DNA from: a bacterium D16-50
GTDB taxonomy: Bacteria; Bacillota; Clostridia; Lachnospirales; Lachnospiraceae
NCBI GenBank assembly: GCA_003612485.1
Contig: RAZA01000015.1
Location: forward strand, 1-64,000
Direction of reading: 5' to 3'
DNA: 64,000 nt
This document shows positions 39,050-47,470 of the stretch, one piece after another; the first letter of the stretch is position 1, and every line of letters starts with the position of its first letter. The position numbers were made by a program, and so were the translations under genes. A model generated the notes under the pieces. That model was not told where the DNA came from and ran no database searches. It saw only the letters and a program-made list of their open reading frames with translations.

Positions 39050-39253
39050 TTACCGTGCCAGCGTAACGTCTACCATCAATGCCCTGCTGATGGTCTGTAC
39101 CGTTTCCTCAGGAGCCACCATCCTGCCGTTTATGATGGCGGAGATATAGGATCTGGACAAGCTCGTCTCCTGACTCAAGTCATATAGATTCTTGCCAAGA
39201 GCCACCATCTGGATCTTACACTGCTTACCCCACGGCGATAATTCCCTCTTCAT
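39050..39253 (-). CDS. Cro-like HTH regulator, 67 aa
   Basis: A minimal XRE fold (QCKIQMVALGKNLYDLSQET, SLSRSYISAIINGRM). It is the first minus-strand gene after the control region and faces the repressor, the standard Cro place. GAAAGGGGTGAATC precedes the ATG. Confidence 0.82.
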   Translation of the reverse strand: MKRELSPWGKQCKIQMVALGKNLYDLSQETSLSRSYISAIINGRMVAPEETVQTISRALMVDVTLAR

Positions 39254-39461
39254 TGATTCACCCCTTTCTTTCGCACTTTTTGCTTTAAAAAGTTGTAATA
39301 ATGTGTTACACTAGACTGTAGATCTGTAGATTTTCTTCTTGTCAGTTGCCACTGACAGAAGGTTAGTTATTGCTTGTTACTGTAACTTGTTGTTGCGTAT
39401 GTTTATAATAATAGCATAAAAGCTATTTGTCAATAGCTTTTATGCTATTATGGGAGTTTTT
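39254..39461. promoter_or_regulatory. Lysogeny control region with several operators and divergent promoters
   Basis: The region between the cro-like and repressor genes holds: a perfect palindrome at 39409-39450 (19-bp arms around TGTC); a second at 39340-39357 (TGTCAGT arms around TGCC); and a short GTTACTGTAAC at 39376-39386. On the plus strand a TATAAT (39404-39409) has a weak TGTAAC -35 17 bases upstream, so the repressor transcript would begin within the large palindrome. A minus-strand promoter must exist for the cro-like gene but no clear consensus is seen. Confidence 0.65.
39409..39450. repeat. Perfect 42-bp palindrome at the repressor promoter
   Basis: Arms of 19 bases (TAATAGCATAAAAGCTATT and its complement) flank TGTC. 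It overlaps the end of the -10 and the expected transcription start of the repressor gene and touches the upstream ATG of its frame. An autoregulatory operator is the simplest reading; as RNA it would fold into a strong 5' hairpin. Confidence 0.7.
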
Positions 39462-39836
39462 ATGGATCTCATTGAACGAATTAGAAGTTTAGCCTTCAAA
39501 CAAAACTTAAATATTAAAAACCTTGAAGAAATGGCGGGGCTTGGCAATGGAACCATGCGGCGTTGGGGAACGAGTCCACCATCAGCCGATAAATTACTAA
39601 AAATAGCAAATATACTAAACACTACTTGTGAATATCTCATGACAGGTACAAGCAGTATTGCCACTGCATCTTCAGAAGACATAGAATGGCTATCACTTAT
39701 CCATCAGCTCCCCAAAGAAGCCCAATACGAATTCCGTGGAGAGCTAAAGGGATACATAAAACGCCTTAATGAGGAGTCCGTTGCAGCGGATGCTCCTTCA
39801 TTAAAGAAGACCGGAACTGATAAATTGGGAAAATAA
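39462..39836 (+). CDS. Prophage repressor, XRE family, 124 aa
   Basis: N-terminal HTH: MDLIERIRSLAFKQNLNIKN, LEEMAGLGNGTMRRWGTSPP, SADKLLKIANILNTTCEYLM. The remainder (SLIHQLPKEAQYEFRGELKG) is the short helical domain seen in small cI-like repressors. The ATG at 39462 with GGGAG is preferred to ATG 39450, which lies in the palindrome arm. It is the first gene of the plus-strand lysogeny block and diverges from cro. Confidence 0.82.
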   Translation: MDLIERIRSLAFKQNLNIKNLEEMAGLGNGTMRRWGTSPPSADKLLKIANILNTTCEYLMTGTSSIATASSEDIEWLSLIHQLPKEAQYEFRGELKGYIKRLNEESVAADAPSLKKTGTDKLGK

Positions 39837-39877
39837 TACCCTTCGAGTGGTACCGAAGGAAAAAGAGGAAATGAGAA

Positions 39878-41209
39878 ATGGAAATAAACTTAAACCGAGA
39901 ATCCGTTGTTCCAATTACCGAAAGAATAAATACATTATCCCCAATTTGTGAGGGAAATTTATATGCACATGAAGTTTTAATTCTTTATTATGCGCAAAAA
40001 TACACTACAGAGACCAATTCATATGAGGGCTTTTGGGAATATAAATATGGAATCTCTGATATGAATGCACAACTTAAATCGCTTCTATCAAGAGGCTTTT
40101 TACGGATTGGGTCACTGGAAGAAACTATACGTTCTCGTGCAGTGACGGTTTCATCCATAAAGGATCTCGCACGCCAAAACAACCTGAAAGTTTCTGGGAA
40201 AAAAGAGGATATCATACAACGGATATTAGCAGCAATAGACGAAAATCAATTAAATAGTTTTTTTAACAGCAGACCATATTTTCTAACAGAATTAGGCCAG
40301 AAAGTCATTGAAAAAGAAGACTACATGAAATATATCCATAACCAGACAGACAGTAATATGGATATATGGAAATTCAGCGACATGATACATAAAATTCCTT
40401 CTATACCATATGCAGAAATACTCCAAAGGTATTATTCGCAGAAAGCAAAGAAACATCTCGCCCAAAGGAAGTACGGTTCATACCAAAATGATTTATATTT
40501 TCAGTTAGATGCTTGTATGGAAGGAAAAATGTACATTATTGCCCTAGACTGCTTATGCCATATTATTTATTGTGATTTGAATGCCTTTTCTTCATTAACG
40601 AACGAAAATGTTTTTTTACGCATTCCTACAATTGCTCCTTATGAAGAATCAGATTTAACTGTATCACAAAAACTATTATACTATCTCCGCTTATGTATAG
40701 ATAATTTAGCAATAAATGAAAACGAGATACTTCAAAAGATTATTCCTATTTTCTGTAACACTGAAATCCCTTTTGTTTTTTTCACGGAAAACGAATGTGC
40801 TACAATCACCACTTTAGAGCTTCTAAATGGCAAAGAACGACTAATAGATATTTATATGGATGCTGATCAACGATTTAACAGAAGTGGACTCAAAGAAAAG
40901 ATATATCAAGGCAGGGATTCTTATTATCGTACTGCATTTAACATGACTGCTGAGGAACATGACGTGCTGCGCCTCCAATCACTGAAAGAAAGCCAATCGG
41001 AAGTAGATGAGGCCGATAAAATCTACGACCCCAAATGGGAAAAGGAAATAGAGGAACGGCTCTCCAAGCTGGATGAACTCTGCAGAAAAGAATTCTATCG
41101 GATACGAGCGAGTCGAACTGCAAACAAAACCAGTACTCTTTCCTTCAAAGATCTAGATCGGCTCACCTTAGAAGCCATGGAACGATCGTTCCACTACAAC
41201 GATAAGTGA
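39878..41209 (+). CDS. SAP-domain protein of unknown function, 443 aa
   Basis: Residues 93-119 form a SAP motif ([20 protein letters not shown] then IQRIL), a small DNA/chromatin-binding module. N-terminal segment [20 protein letters not shown] and the region [20 protein letters not shown] recur in mobile-element proteins that place SAP next to a helical domain. The C-terminus is charged. The gene is clearly more AT-rich than the phage genes around it, which suggests a separately acquired (moron) gene expressed in the lysogen. No enzyme motif is seen. AGAGG precedes the ATG. Confidence 0.7.
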   Translation: MEINLNRESVVPITERINTLSPICEGNLYAHEVLILYYAQKYTTETNSYEGFWEYKYGISDMNAQLKSLLSRGFLRIGSLEETIRSRAVTVSSIKDLARQNNLKVSGKKEDIIQRILAAIDENQLNSFFNSRPYFLTELGQKVIEKEDYMKYIHNQTDSNMDIWKFSDMIHKIPSIPYAEILQRYYSQKAKKHLAQRKYGSYQNDLYFQLDACMEGKMYIIALDCLCHIIYCDLNAFSSLTNENVFLRIPTIAPYEESDLTVSQKLLYYLRLCIDNLAINENEILQKIIPIFCNTEIPFVFFTENECATITTLELLNGKERLIDIYMDADQRFNRSGLKEKIYQGRDSYYRTAFNMTAEEHDVLRLQSLKESQSEVDEADKIYDPKWEKEIEERLSKLDELCRKEFYRIRASRTANKTSTLSFKDLDRLTLEAMERSFHYNDK

Positions 41210-41278
41210 AAGAATCTATGTTGAACCAAATTATTCACAATTGAGAAGCAACAGAAATTAGTTTTTGCAGAACTATAG

Positions 41279-41307
41279 TTGACATTTTTATTGGATTATT
41301 GTAAAAT
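41279..41307 (+). promoter_or_regulatory. Strong promoter TTGACA-17-TAAAAT
   Basis: A perfect -35 at 41279-41284 and TAAAAT at 41302-41307 have 17 bases between them. It lies 36 bases upstream of the 210-aa gene and would transcribe it, the XRE-ImmA gene and possibly the integrase. The match to consensus implies constitutive expression in the lysogen. Confidence 0.75.
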
Positions 41308-41342
41308 AGGCGCATAATTTTCAAGCAACTAGGAGGTCAATT

Positions 41343-41975
41343 ATGCCCAGAGATTTAAAAAACATCTTTACTGCCCATGAATTGCAGATTCTTTCTTCAA
41401 TTGTAAATGTGGGGGATGCCGCCTATCGTGATTTGATGGAATCGCAGCGCCCCATGTTCGGACATCCTTACTTGTCCAACACCCGTGGACGCATAAGAAC
41501 CAAATTTATACAGATGCAATGTGAACTAGAAAGCCATGACCCCAAGTTTCCATTCACTTTCTCCGAAAGGCACTTCCAGTACAACGATATCATCCCAGAA
41601 TTGCGCAATAAAAACGTAATCCTGCATATTGCACGAAGCAAAGGCCCTGATACACTGCCATATGCCGCAAAGTATAAGGTATCCCTTTCCGACAACAACA
41701 ATGCACTGCAGCGCCAGCTTGTCATTGCCCCTGAGCTGACACCACCTTACTGCAATGAACCATTTTACGCCCTTCTGGTCTTTGGGGAATCAAATAAACA
41801 GACATTTGCTGTGATCCAGTTTCCAGAGCCCGGCTATCAAAGCATAGCCGAGTCCCTGCCGCTGCCACTGGTCTTCCCCTTGACTGACACAAAGGCTACA
41901 GAAACATTTGAAAGGAAAAAGGCAGTACTGAAGAAGGAGTTTCTTGCACATAATGCCGGGGAGGAAATCTCATGA
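41343..41975 (+). CDS. Unknown protein coupled to the XRE-ImmA gene, 210 aa
   Basis: Starts MPRDLKNIFTAHELQILSSI with AGGAGG six bases upstream. The middle has SERHFQYNDIIPELRNKNVI, a beta-rich section, then FYALLVFGESNKQTFAVIQF; the C-terminus is a charged helix. Its stop overlaps the XRE-ImmA start (ATGA), so the two are translated together. Such unknown partners beside XRE-ImmA genes are often the protein kept in check or cleaved by the peptidase, but that role is inferred. No motif recognised. Confidence 0.65.
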   Translation: MPRDLKNIFTAHELQILSSIVNVGDAAYRDLMESQRPMFGHPYLSNTRGRIRTKFIQMQCELESHDPKFPFTFSERHFQYNDIIPELRNKNVILHIARSKGPDTLPYAAKYKVSLSDNNNALQRQLVIAPELTPPYCNEPFYALLVFGESNKQTFAVIQFPEPGYQSIAESLPLPLVFPLTDTKATETFERKKAVLKKEFLAHNAGEEIS

Positions 41976-43123
41976 CAAGCAGAATTGTAGCGTCCAGAAT
42001 CGTGGAAGCCCGTGAGGCCCGTGCCATGTCTATGGAAGATCTGGCCAACGGGATAGGCGTCACAAGACAGTCCATTTCAAAATATGAAAAGGGGATTATA
42101 AATCCGTCCGTTGATGTTCTGAAATTGATTTCATGCATTTTAGATTTCCCCATTGATTTTTTCTACAAAACTGAAACAGAAAGCAAAGCATTAAGCAGCC
42201 CTTTGTTTTTTCGGTCAAATGCCAACATTGCAAAAAAGACCAAAACAGCATGCAATTACCAACTAAAATGGGTGAACGAAACCAAGCTATCGCTCGAACG
42301 ATACTTTGACTTCGTGGACTTAGAGATCCCTACCATAGATACCAACTATGAGGATCTAACCAGTGAGGATATAGAGGAACTCGCTTTATCCGTCCGAAAG
42401 AAGTGGAATCTTGCAGGGGATCCGATCGATGATTTAATAGGACTGCTAGAAAATCAAGGGGTTATAGTATCTCAATTTTCTACCAGTAATTTCTGTACGT
42501 TCAAAGGCATTGACGCATTTTCTTCATGGAAAGACGGGACCCCTTACATTTTGTACCATCCCAACCAGAAAAGCGCTGTTCGTACGCGCTTCAGTATTCT
42601 ACATGAGCTGGGCCACCTAATAATGCACAGTTCGATTGCTCTGGACGAATCTTCCAAGAAAAATATTGTTGATTTTGCCGATATGCAGGCAGACCGTTTT
42701 GCGGCTGCTTTTTTGCTTCCCTCCATTTCTTTCCCTAATGATATACATGGTTCGTCTCTGACATCCCTGGAGGCCGTCAAGCGCAAATGGGGAGCGGCAA
42801 TGTCCACTATAATTCGCCGCTGTGATACTCTAGAACTCTTGTCCGAAAACCAGATTAATTATTTGAATCGTCAAATGACTATCCGAAAGTATTGGCACAA
42901 AGAACCTTTAGACGATATCCTGACCGTTGCCGAACCAGAAATATTACGGGATGCTATTTATCTTCTGATTGATAAAAGAATAATAACGAAAAGTTCCTTT
43001 CTTGCTTCCTCTGGCTTATCCGCTACTGATCTTCAATGTATCTGTGGGCTGCCAGATGACTTTTTTATAGGAATCGAACAGCGTAAAAAGCTCACTTTAA
43101 GGGTAATTACCCCTACTGATTGA
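41972..43123 (+). CDS. XRE-HTH fused to ImmA/IrrE metallopeptidase, 383 aa
   Basis: Residues 6-65 are an XRE HTH (RIVEAREARAMSMEDLANGI, GVTRQSISKYEKG). Residues 145-270 hold an ImmA/IrrE-like zinc peptidase with HELGH at 211-215 and a downstream ADRFAAAFLLP Glu/Asp-bearing helix. In ICEBs1, ImmA cleaves the repressor to cause excision; fused HTH-ImmA proteins are also found as antitoxin or regulatory units. Here it would act in the lysogenic block, on the repressor or on the partner gene. Coupled upstream to the 210-aa protein and 21 bases before the integrase. Confidence 0.9.
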   Translation: MTSRIVASRIVEAREARAMSMEDLANGIGVTRQSISKYEKGIINPSVDVLKLISCILDFPIDFFYKTETESKALSSPLFFRSNANIAKKTKTACNYQLKWVNETKLSLERYFDFVDLEIPTIDTNYEDLTSEDIEELALSVRKKWNLAGDPIDDLIGLLENQGVIVSQFSTSNFCTFKGIDAFSSWKDGTPYILYHPNQKSAVRTRFSILHELGHLIMHSSIALDESSKKNIVDFADMQADRFAAAFLLPSISFPNDIHGSSLTSLEAVKRKWGAAMSTIIRRCDTLELLSENQINYLNRQMTIRKYWHKEPLDDILTVAEPEILRDAIYLLIDKRIITKSSFLASSGLSATDLQCICGLPDDFFIGIEQRKKLTLRVITPTD

Positions 43124-43144
43124 TTTTCGGCCAAGGAGGGTGTC

Positions 43145-44251
43145 ATGCCTGCATACAAATACACCTTAAAAGACGGGAAAACCACACGTTGGTATGCCAA
43201 CTTCTATTTCACGGACTGGACCGGCGAAAAGAAGCATATCTGCAAGCGTGGCTTTAAGACGCAACGCGAGGCCAAAGAGTATGAGCGCTCATTCCTGGAT
43301 CAGCAGAACAATACCAGCGATATCCTCTTTTCCTCTCTGGTGGAGAACTATCTGGAGGACATGTCACACCGGTTGAAGCCTACGACTATGGAAAATAAGC
43401 GCTTCATTATAAACGGAAAGCTGCTCCCTTACTTCGGAAATCTGAAAGTATGCGATATTGACACCATAAAGATCCGGAAATGGCAGAATGAACTGATATC
43501 CTATCGGGACGAGGCTGGGAACCCGTTTTCCCAGACATATCTCAAAACCGTCAACAACCAGCTGTCCGCTCTGATGAATTATGCCGTGGCGCACTATCGG
43601 CTCCCTGCCAATCCATGCCGGGCCGCTGGCAGCATAGGGAAGAGTCGGGCCGAGGAAATGAACATCTGGACGCAGGCACAGTATGAGCAGTTTTCCGGTG
43701 CTATACAGAAATCCTCTGTGAAGCTGGCCTTTGATATACTGTTTTATACCGGGATGCGGTCCGGGGAACTGCTGGCCCTTACCCCTGCAGACATACTCCC
43801 TTCAAAGCGGATCGATATCAATAAGAACTATGCAAAGGTAAAAGGAGAGGAATTATTTCTGGAGCCGAAGACCTCTAAAGCCAAACGGTGTATATCCATA
43901 CCGGATTTTCTATATGAGGATATCCAAGAATATGTGTCAAAGCTCTACGGCATTGAAAAAGGGGACCGGATATTCTATTTCACGAAATCTGCCCTGGATA
44001 AAGAGATAAAGCGGATTGCCGCCAAAGTGGGGCTGCCAATTATAAGGGTCCATGATCTGAGGCACTCCCACGCCAGTATGCTGATCGAAATGGGCTTTGC
44101 CCCATTGGAGATTGCGGACCGGCTGGGGCATGAATCCGTGAAGACCACACTGGATACCTATTCCCACCTTTACCCGGACAAGGATCAGCAGCTGGCGGAC
44201 CGGCTCAATCAGTTCCGGCGGACGGTGCCGCCGACAGAAGAAAATTCTTGA
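43145..44251 (+). CDS. int: Tyrosine integrase, 368 aa
   Basis: Tn916/ICE-type integrase layout: an N-terminal arm-binding domain (TLKDGKTTRWYANFYFTDWT), a SAM-like core-binding domain at 60-165, and a catalytic domain with Arg205 (TGMRSGE), His303/Arg306 (HDLRHSHASML), His329 (LGHES) and nucleophile Tyr339 (DTYSHLYP). It integrates and excises the prophage. AAGGAGG at best spacing marks ATG 43145. It is the outermost prophage gene, about 500 bases from the 3' end of guaA. Confidence 0.96.
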   Translation: MPAYKYTLKDGKTTRWYANFYFTDWTGEKKHICKRGFKTQREAKEYERSFLDQQNNTSDILFSSLVENYLEDMSHRLKPTTMENKRFIINGKLLPYFGNLKVCDIDTIKIRKWQNELISYRDEAGNPFSQTYLKTVNNQLSALMNYAVAHYRLPANPCRAAGSIGKSRAEEMNIWTQAQYEQFSGAIQKSSVKLAFDILFYTGMRSGELLALTPADILPSKRIDINKNYAKVKGEELFLEPKTSKAKRCISIPDFLYEDIQEYVSKLYGIEKGDRIFYFTKSALDKEIKRIAAKVGLPIIRVHDLRHSHASMLIEMGFAPLEIADRLGHESVKTTLDTYSHLYPDKDQQLADRLNQFRRTVPPTEENS

Positions 44252-44276
44252 ACTTTCTGCCGCTTTATGCTATTCT
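44248..44276 (+). promoter_or_regulatory. Promoter TTGAAC-17-TATTCT facing the toxin peptide gene
   Basis: It overlaps the last codons of the integrase (-35 at 44248-44253, -10 at 44271-44276). It would start an RNA at about 44283 reading toward, and antisense to, the 3' end of the small toxin gene. Confidence 0.5.
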
Positions 44277-44282
44277 TTAGAT

Positions 44283-44393
44283 AGAAAGAGGCGCCTGCTG
44301 GTAACAGACGCCCCCAGGAGCCACCGATAGACGGTTAGCCCAACAATGTAAAGCAAAAATAGCCGCTTAGCTTGCGAGGCTGGGGCGGCTATT
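44283..44393 (+). ncRNA. Candidate antisense antitoxin RNA
   Basis: Predicted from the promoter just upstream and the stem at 44358-44393. It carries the complement of GGGCTAACCGTCTA, a sequence often seen beside holin-like type I toxins in Firmicutes, and overlaps the toxin mRNA end. The exact ends are not known. Confidence 0.4.
44358..44393 (-). terminator. Rho-independent terminator of the toxin peptide gene
   Basis: AATAGCCGC (44385-44393 on the minus strand) pairs with GCGGCTATT (44358-44366) around an 18-base loop, followed by TTTTT on the minus strand. It overlaps the stop codon of the peptide. It may also serve the opposite RNA, though with a poor T-run. Confidence 0.75.
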
Positions 44394-44493
44394 TCTGCGT
44401 CTTATGATTATCCTTGCTTCCGATGGCATATCCGAGACCAAACGCTGTCAGCGCGAGGCTGATCACTGCTATCAATCCTTCAATCGTCAACAT
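44389..44493 (-). CDS. Small hydrophobic peptide, candidate type I toxin, 34 aa
   Basis: The frame reads MLTIEGLIAVISLALTAFGL and then a short charged tail, GYAIGSKDNHKTQK, ending TAG. GGAGG lies nine bases before the ATG. One membrane span with a positive end is the shape of Fst/TxpA/holin-like type I toxins. It is flanked by an inverted copy of GGGCTAACCG(C/T)CTA (44566-44579 and 44328-44341), has its own terminator, and faces a convergent promoter. It could be either host or phage. Toxicity is inferred from shape and layout. Confidence 0.6.
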   Translation of the reverse strand: MLTIEGLIAVISLALTAFGLGYAIGSKDNHKTQK

Positions 44494-44702
44494 CCACTCA
44501 GCCCTCCTTTCCCAGATTCCCTTTCGGGTTTCTATGTAAACGGAGGGTCACAGTCCCTCCGGAGAGGGCTAACCGCCTACCATCCTGGTAGTCCCAAAGA
44601 GATGTTACCACATTTCGACAGGAAATTCAACCGCATCCATTTTCCAGGTAGGAAAAGTAGCTGGCTCTATTTTTAACATCATATTAACATCACACGGAAA
44701 AC

Positions 44703-44742
44703 AAAAAGACTGAAAAACCCTTATTTTACAAGCTTTTCAGTC
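44703..44742 (-). terminator. Rho-independent terminator of guaA
   Basis: GACTGAAAA pairs with TTTTCAGTC around a 17-base loop, with a TTTTT run on the minus strand. It starts 11 bases after the guaA stop. This also marks the host side of the prophage junction. Confidence 0.85.
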
Positions 44743-44752
44743 CAAATGTCCA

Positions 44753-46297
44753 TTATTCGAACTCAATCGTCCCTGGCGGCTTACTAGTAATATCATACAG
44801 CACCCTATTTACATGGCTCACCTCGTTTATGATCCTGCTGCTGACCTTCTGAAGCACCTCGTAGGGGATTTGGGCGCTCTCGGCCGTCATGAAATCCACG
44901 GTCTCCATTGCCCGCAGGGCAACGGCGTATTCGTAGGTCCTCTCGTCCCCCATGACTCCCACGCTCCGCATGTTCGTCAGCGCTGCAAAATACTGATTGA
45001 TTTTGCGGTCCAGCCCGGCCTTTGCGATCTCTTCCCGATAGATTGCGTCGGCGTCCTGAACCATCCGTACCTTCTGGGCAGTCACCTCCCCGATGATACG
45101 GATGCCCAGTCCGGGGCCGGGAAACGGCTGCCGAAACACCAGCTGCTCCGGAATGCCAAGCTCCAGCCCCACCTTCCTCACCTCGTCCTTGAATAAGTTC
45201 CTCAGGGGCTCTACGATTTCCCGGAAGTCCACGCAGGCCGGAAGGCCGCCCACATTATGATGGGATTTTATCACGGCGGACTCCCCGCCCAGACCGCTTT
45301 CCACTACATCCGGATAGATGGTTCCCTGCACCAGAAAGTCCACAGCCCCTATCTTTCTGGCCTCTTCCTCGAATACACGGATAAACTCTCCGCCGATTAT
45401 CTTTCTCTTCTCCTCAGGCTCGGTCACTCCTGCCAGCCTTGCATAAAAACGCTCTTGTGCATTGACACGAACGAAATTTAGATCGTAGTTTCCCTCAGGC
45501 CCAAAGATCCTCTCCACTTCGTCCCCTTCGTTCTTGCGGAGCAGTCCATGGTCCACAAAAACGCAGGTCAGCTGCTCTCCCACAGCCTTTGACAGAAGCA
45601 CCGCCGCCACCGAAGAGTCCACGCCGCCGGACAGGGCGCAGAGAACCTTCCCCTTGCCGACCCTCCTGCGGATGGCGCTGATGCTCTCCTCCACGAAAGA
45701 ATCCATCCTCCAGTCGCCGCTGCAGCCGCAGATACCGCGCACAAAATTGTGCAGCATCTTGAAGCCTTCCACGGTGTGGAGAACCTCCGGATGGAACTGG
45801 ATGGCATACAGCTTTCTCTCTTCATCCTCTGCCGCCGCCACGGGACAATTGGCCGTGGACGCAATCCTCCGGAATCCCGGCGCCATTCTTGCTATATAAT
45901 CAAAATGACTCATCCAGCAGACAGTGTGAGGCGTGACACCCTGAAACAGACGAGAAGTTTCGTCTATGTCCACCTCCGTTTTTCCGTACTCCCGCACTGT
46001 GGCGCGAGCCACCTCTCCCCCCAGCATATGCGACATCAGCTGAGCGCCGTAACAAAGTCCCAGTACCGGTATGCCCAATTCAAACAATTCCGGAGAGCAG
46101 GCGGCTGCACCTGCCTCATAGCAGCTGCTGGGCCCGCCGGTCAGGATAATCCCCTTGGGCTTCATGGCCTTGATTTTATAAATCTCGGTCTTATAGGAAT
46201 AAATTTCACAGTACACGTTACATTCTCTGATGCGTCTAGCCACCAGCTGGTTGTACTGACCGCCGAAATCAATCACCAGCACTAATTCTTTGTTCAT
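44753..46297 (-). CDS. guaA: GMP synthase (glutamine-hydrolysing), 514 aa
   Basis: Converts XMP to GMP using glutamine and ATP, the last step of guanine nucleotide synthesis. The glutamine amidotransferase domain has GGPSSCYE and catalytic Cys82 (LGLCYGAQ), with a later FHPEV His/Glu pair. The PP-loop [11 protein letters not shown] starts the synthetase domain, and the C-terminus ends in KPPGTIEFE, the standard ending (often KPP-TIEWE). Length is normal. The 3' end of guaA is a known integration spot for genomic islands using tyrosine recombinases, and the integrase here points at it. No purine riboswitch was seen in the 135-base gap upstream. Confidence 0.97.
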   Translation of the reverse strand: MNKELVLVIDFGGQYNQLVARRIRECNVYCEIYSYKTEIYKIKAMKPKGIILTGGPSSCYEAGAAACSPELFELGIPVLGLCYGAQLMSHMLGGEVARATVREYGKTEVDIDETSRLFQGVTPHTVCWMSHFDYIARMAPGFRRIASTANCPVAAAEDEERKLYAIQFHPEVLHTVEGFKMLHNFVRGICGCSGDWRMDSFVEESISAIRRRVGKGKVLCALSGGVDSSVAAVLLSKAVGEQLTCVFVDHGLLRKNEGDEVERIFGPEGNYDLNFVRVNAQERFYARLAGVTEPEEKRKIIGGEFIRVFEEEARKIGAVDFLVQGTIYPDVVESGLGGESAVIKSHHNVGGLPACVDFREIVEPLRNLFKDEVRKVGLELGIPEQLVFRQPFPGPGLGIRIIGEVTAQKVRMVQDADAIYREEIAKAGLDRKINQYFAALTNMRSVGVMGDERTYEYAVALRAMETVDFMTAESAQIPYEVLQKVSSRIINEVSHVNRVLYDITSKPPGTIEFE

Positions 46298-46432
46298 CTA
46301 GCCCTCCTTCAGTCAATTCGCACGCGCGCCTAATCTATCAGTAAAACAAATACAAGTCGAACATTTCATATACGGCTTCTCTGATGTGTCTGAAACACCC
46401 CGCCAGCGGTTTTGCAAGGAACAAGACGGCGA

Positions 46433-47296
46433 TCACTTCCCCTCCAGCAGATCCGAAAGAGGACTGAAGGTGTACCCCATCTCCTCCCACTTCGTCAGCA
46501 GCTCATCCAGTATCTCCCCGTTTGTCTTGGAGGTGCTGTGCAGAAGCACTATGGCGCCGGGATGGATGCGCCCCATAAGCTTCTTGAAGGCCTCCTCATG
46601 GCTGGGCTGGTCATCCTGATTCCAGTCCACATAAGCGAGACTCCAGAAAAAGGTGGCATACCCCGCCTCCTTCGCCATCTCCAGATTGGCTGTACTGTAC
46701 TTGCCCTGAGGCGGTCTATAATACATCGCCATCTCCGTTCCGGTGATCTCCTTGAAAAGTTCCTTCACATCATCCATCTCCTTCTGAAAGGAAGACTTGT
46801 CAGATATCTTTGACATGTCAGGATGATGGTATGTATGATTGCCGACACTGTGGCCATCCTCTACCATGCGCTTTACGATCTCCGGAGCGGATTCCAGAAA
46901 ATGGCCTACCACAAAAAACGTGGCCGGAGCGTTATGCTTTTTCAAAGCATCCAGAATGGGCTCCGTATTGCCGTTCTCATAGCCGCAGTCAAAGGTCAGA
47001 TAAATGACCTTCTCCTGGCCCTCTCCGCAAAAATACGCATTGTATTTCTTCAGCTCCTCGGCGGCGGCGTTCCCCGTGGGCTTCTGTCCTTCGCCGCCGA
47101 AGCCCAGCCCCCAGTTCTCCCCTTCCAAGACCTTTGACCCAATGGTCTGGGCCGTCTCCGCATAAACCTCGGCCGCCATCCTGCCCAGCAGAAACATGGC
47201 CCCCAGAAAAACGATGGTGGGAACGACCTTCTTCCAGTTGATCGTATCCTCCAGCACCAGCCTTCGTGCAATGTCCTTCACAAAAATCGTCTTCAT
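46433..47296 (-). CDS. pdaA: Polysaccharide deacetylase of the PdaA type, 287 aa
   Basis: PdaA removes acetyl groups from muramic acid so muramic-delta-lactam can form in spore cortex. The catalytic motifs are YLTFDCGYENGNT (Asp, metal/base), HSVGNHTYHHPDM (His pair) and YRPPQGKYS. An N-terminal membrane anchor VVPTIVFLGAMFLLG follows a short basic start. The ATG at 47296 has AAGGGTGAG upstream; an upstream frame extension was rejected. PdaA indicates a spore-former. It may share a transcript with guaA only by read-through. Confidence 0.88.
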   Translation of the reverse strand: MKTIFVKDIARRLVLEDTINWKKVVPTIVFLGAMFLLGRMAAEVYAETAQTIGSKVLEGENWGLGFGGEGQKPTGNAAAEELKKYNAYFCGEGQEKVIYLTFDCGYENGNTEPILDALKKHNAPATFFVVGHFLESAPEIVKRMVEDGHSVGNHTYHHPDMSKISDKSSFQKEMDDVKELFKEITGTEMAMYYRPPQGKYSTANLEMAKEAGYATFFWSLAYVDWNQDDQPSHEEAFKKLMGRIHPGAIVLLHSTSKTNGEILDELLTKWEEMGYTFSPLSDLLEGK

Positions 47297-47393
47297 CCGT
47301 CTCACCCTTATTGGAAATATCACTATATAAGTATTGGCCTGCCACATTGTCCTATGACCGCAGCTTATACATTTCCTATAGAATTTCCTATAG

Positions 47394-47427
47394 AAAAAGA
47401 GGCACAAAGCTCATCAGGCCTCTTTTT
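47394..47427 (-). terminator. Bidirectional rho-independent terminator
   Basis: AAAAAGAGGC (47394-47403) pairs with GCCTCTTTTT (47418-47427) around 14 bases. It lies 43 bases past the small NHLP-like gene, between it and pdaA. Just below it is a tandem TTTCCTATAGAA repeat of unknown use. Confidence 0.8.
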
Positions 47428-47470
47428 CCATCATTAAGAAGAGACTTAAAAACCGTCCGGCCAAAGCAGC

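Larger units (their letters stand above)
115..44500. mobile_element. Temperate myovirus-type prophage (PBSX/skin-like late genes), left end truncated or interrupted
   Basis: The block runs from a tyrosine integrase (ends 44251) through regulators, replication, recombination, terminase, portal, capsid and tail sheath, all in standard temperate-phage order. Lysogeny genes are on the plus strand; early and late genes are on the minus strand. The order TerS, TerL, portal, MuF, XkdF, capsid, DUF3199, DUF3599, gp10-like, terminator-like, YqzN-like, sheath matches the Bacillus PBSX/skin arrangement, so a contractile tail is expected. Tail tube onward is missing: the tube gene breaks at about 115. 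The right boundary is not defined; I found no att repeat because the other junction lies outside the window. Confidence 0.93.
44328..44579. repeat. Inverted 14-bp repeat around the candidate toxin gene
   Basis: GGGCTAACCGCCTA on the plus strand at 44566-44579 recurs on the minus strand at 44341-44328 as GGGCTAACCGTCTA (13 of 14). Other hairpins are present near the right copy (GGAGGG/CCCTCC at 44541-44559 and CTACCA/TGGTAG at about 44576-44590). They would lie in the toxin mRNA leader and in the antisense region. Confidence 0.6.

Noticed and set aside
1..44251. Holin, endolysin, tape measure and baseplate genes
   Set aside because: None are present in the window; they would lie beyond the broken tail-tube gene to the left, so no call is made.
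44252..44752. tRNA gene as attachment site
   Set aside because: No cloverleaf or CCA/TTCGAATC-type arm was found; the stems here fit a terminator and a toxin-antitoxin layout.
46298..46432. Purine riboswitch upstream of guaA
   Set aside because: The gap is only 135 bases and none of the conserved core or loop segments of the purine aptamer could be found on the minus strand.
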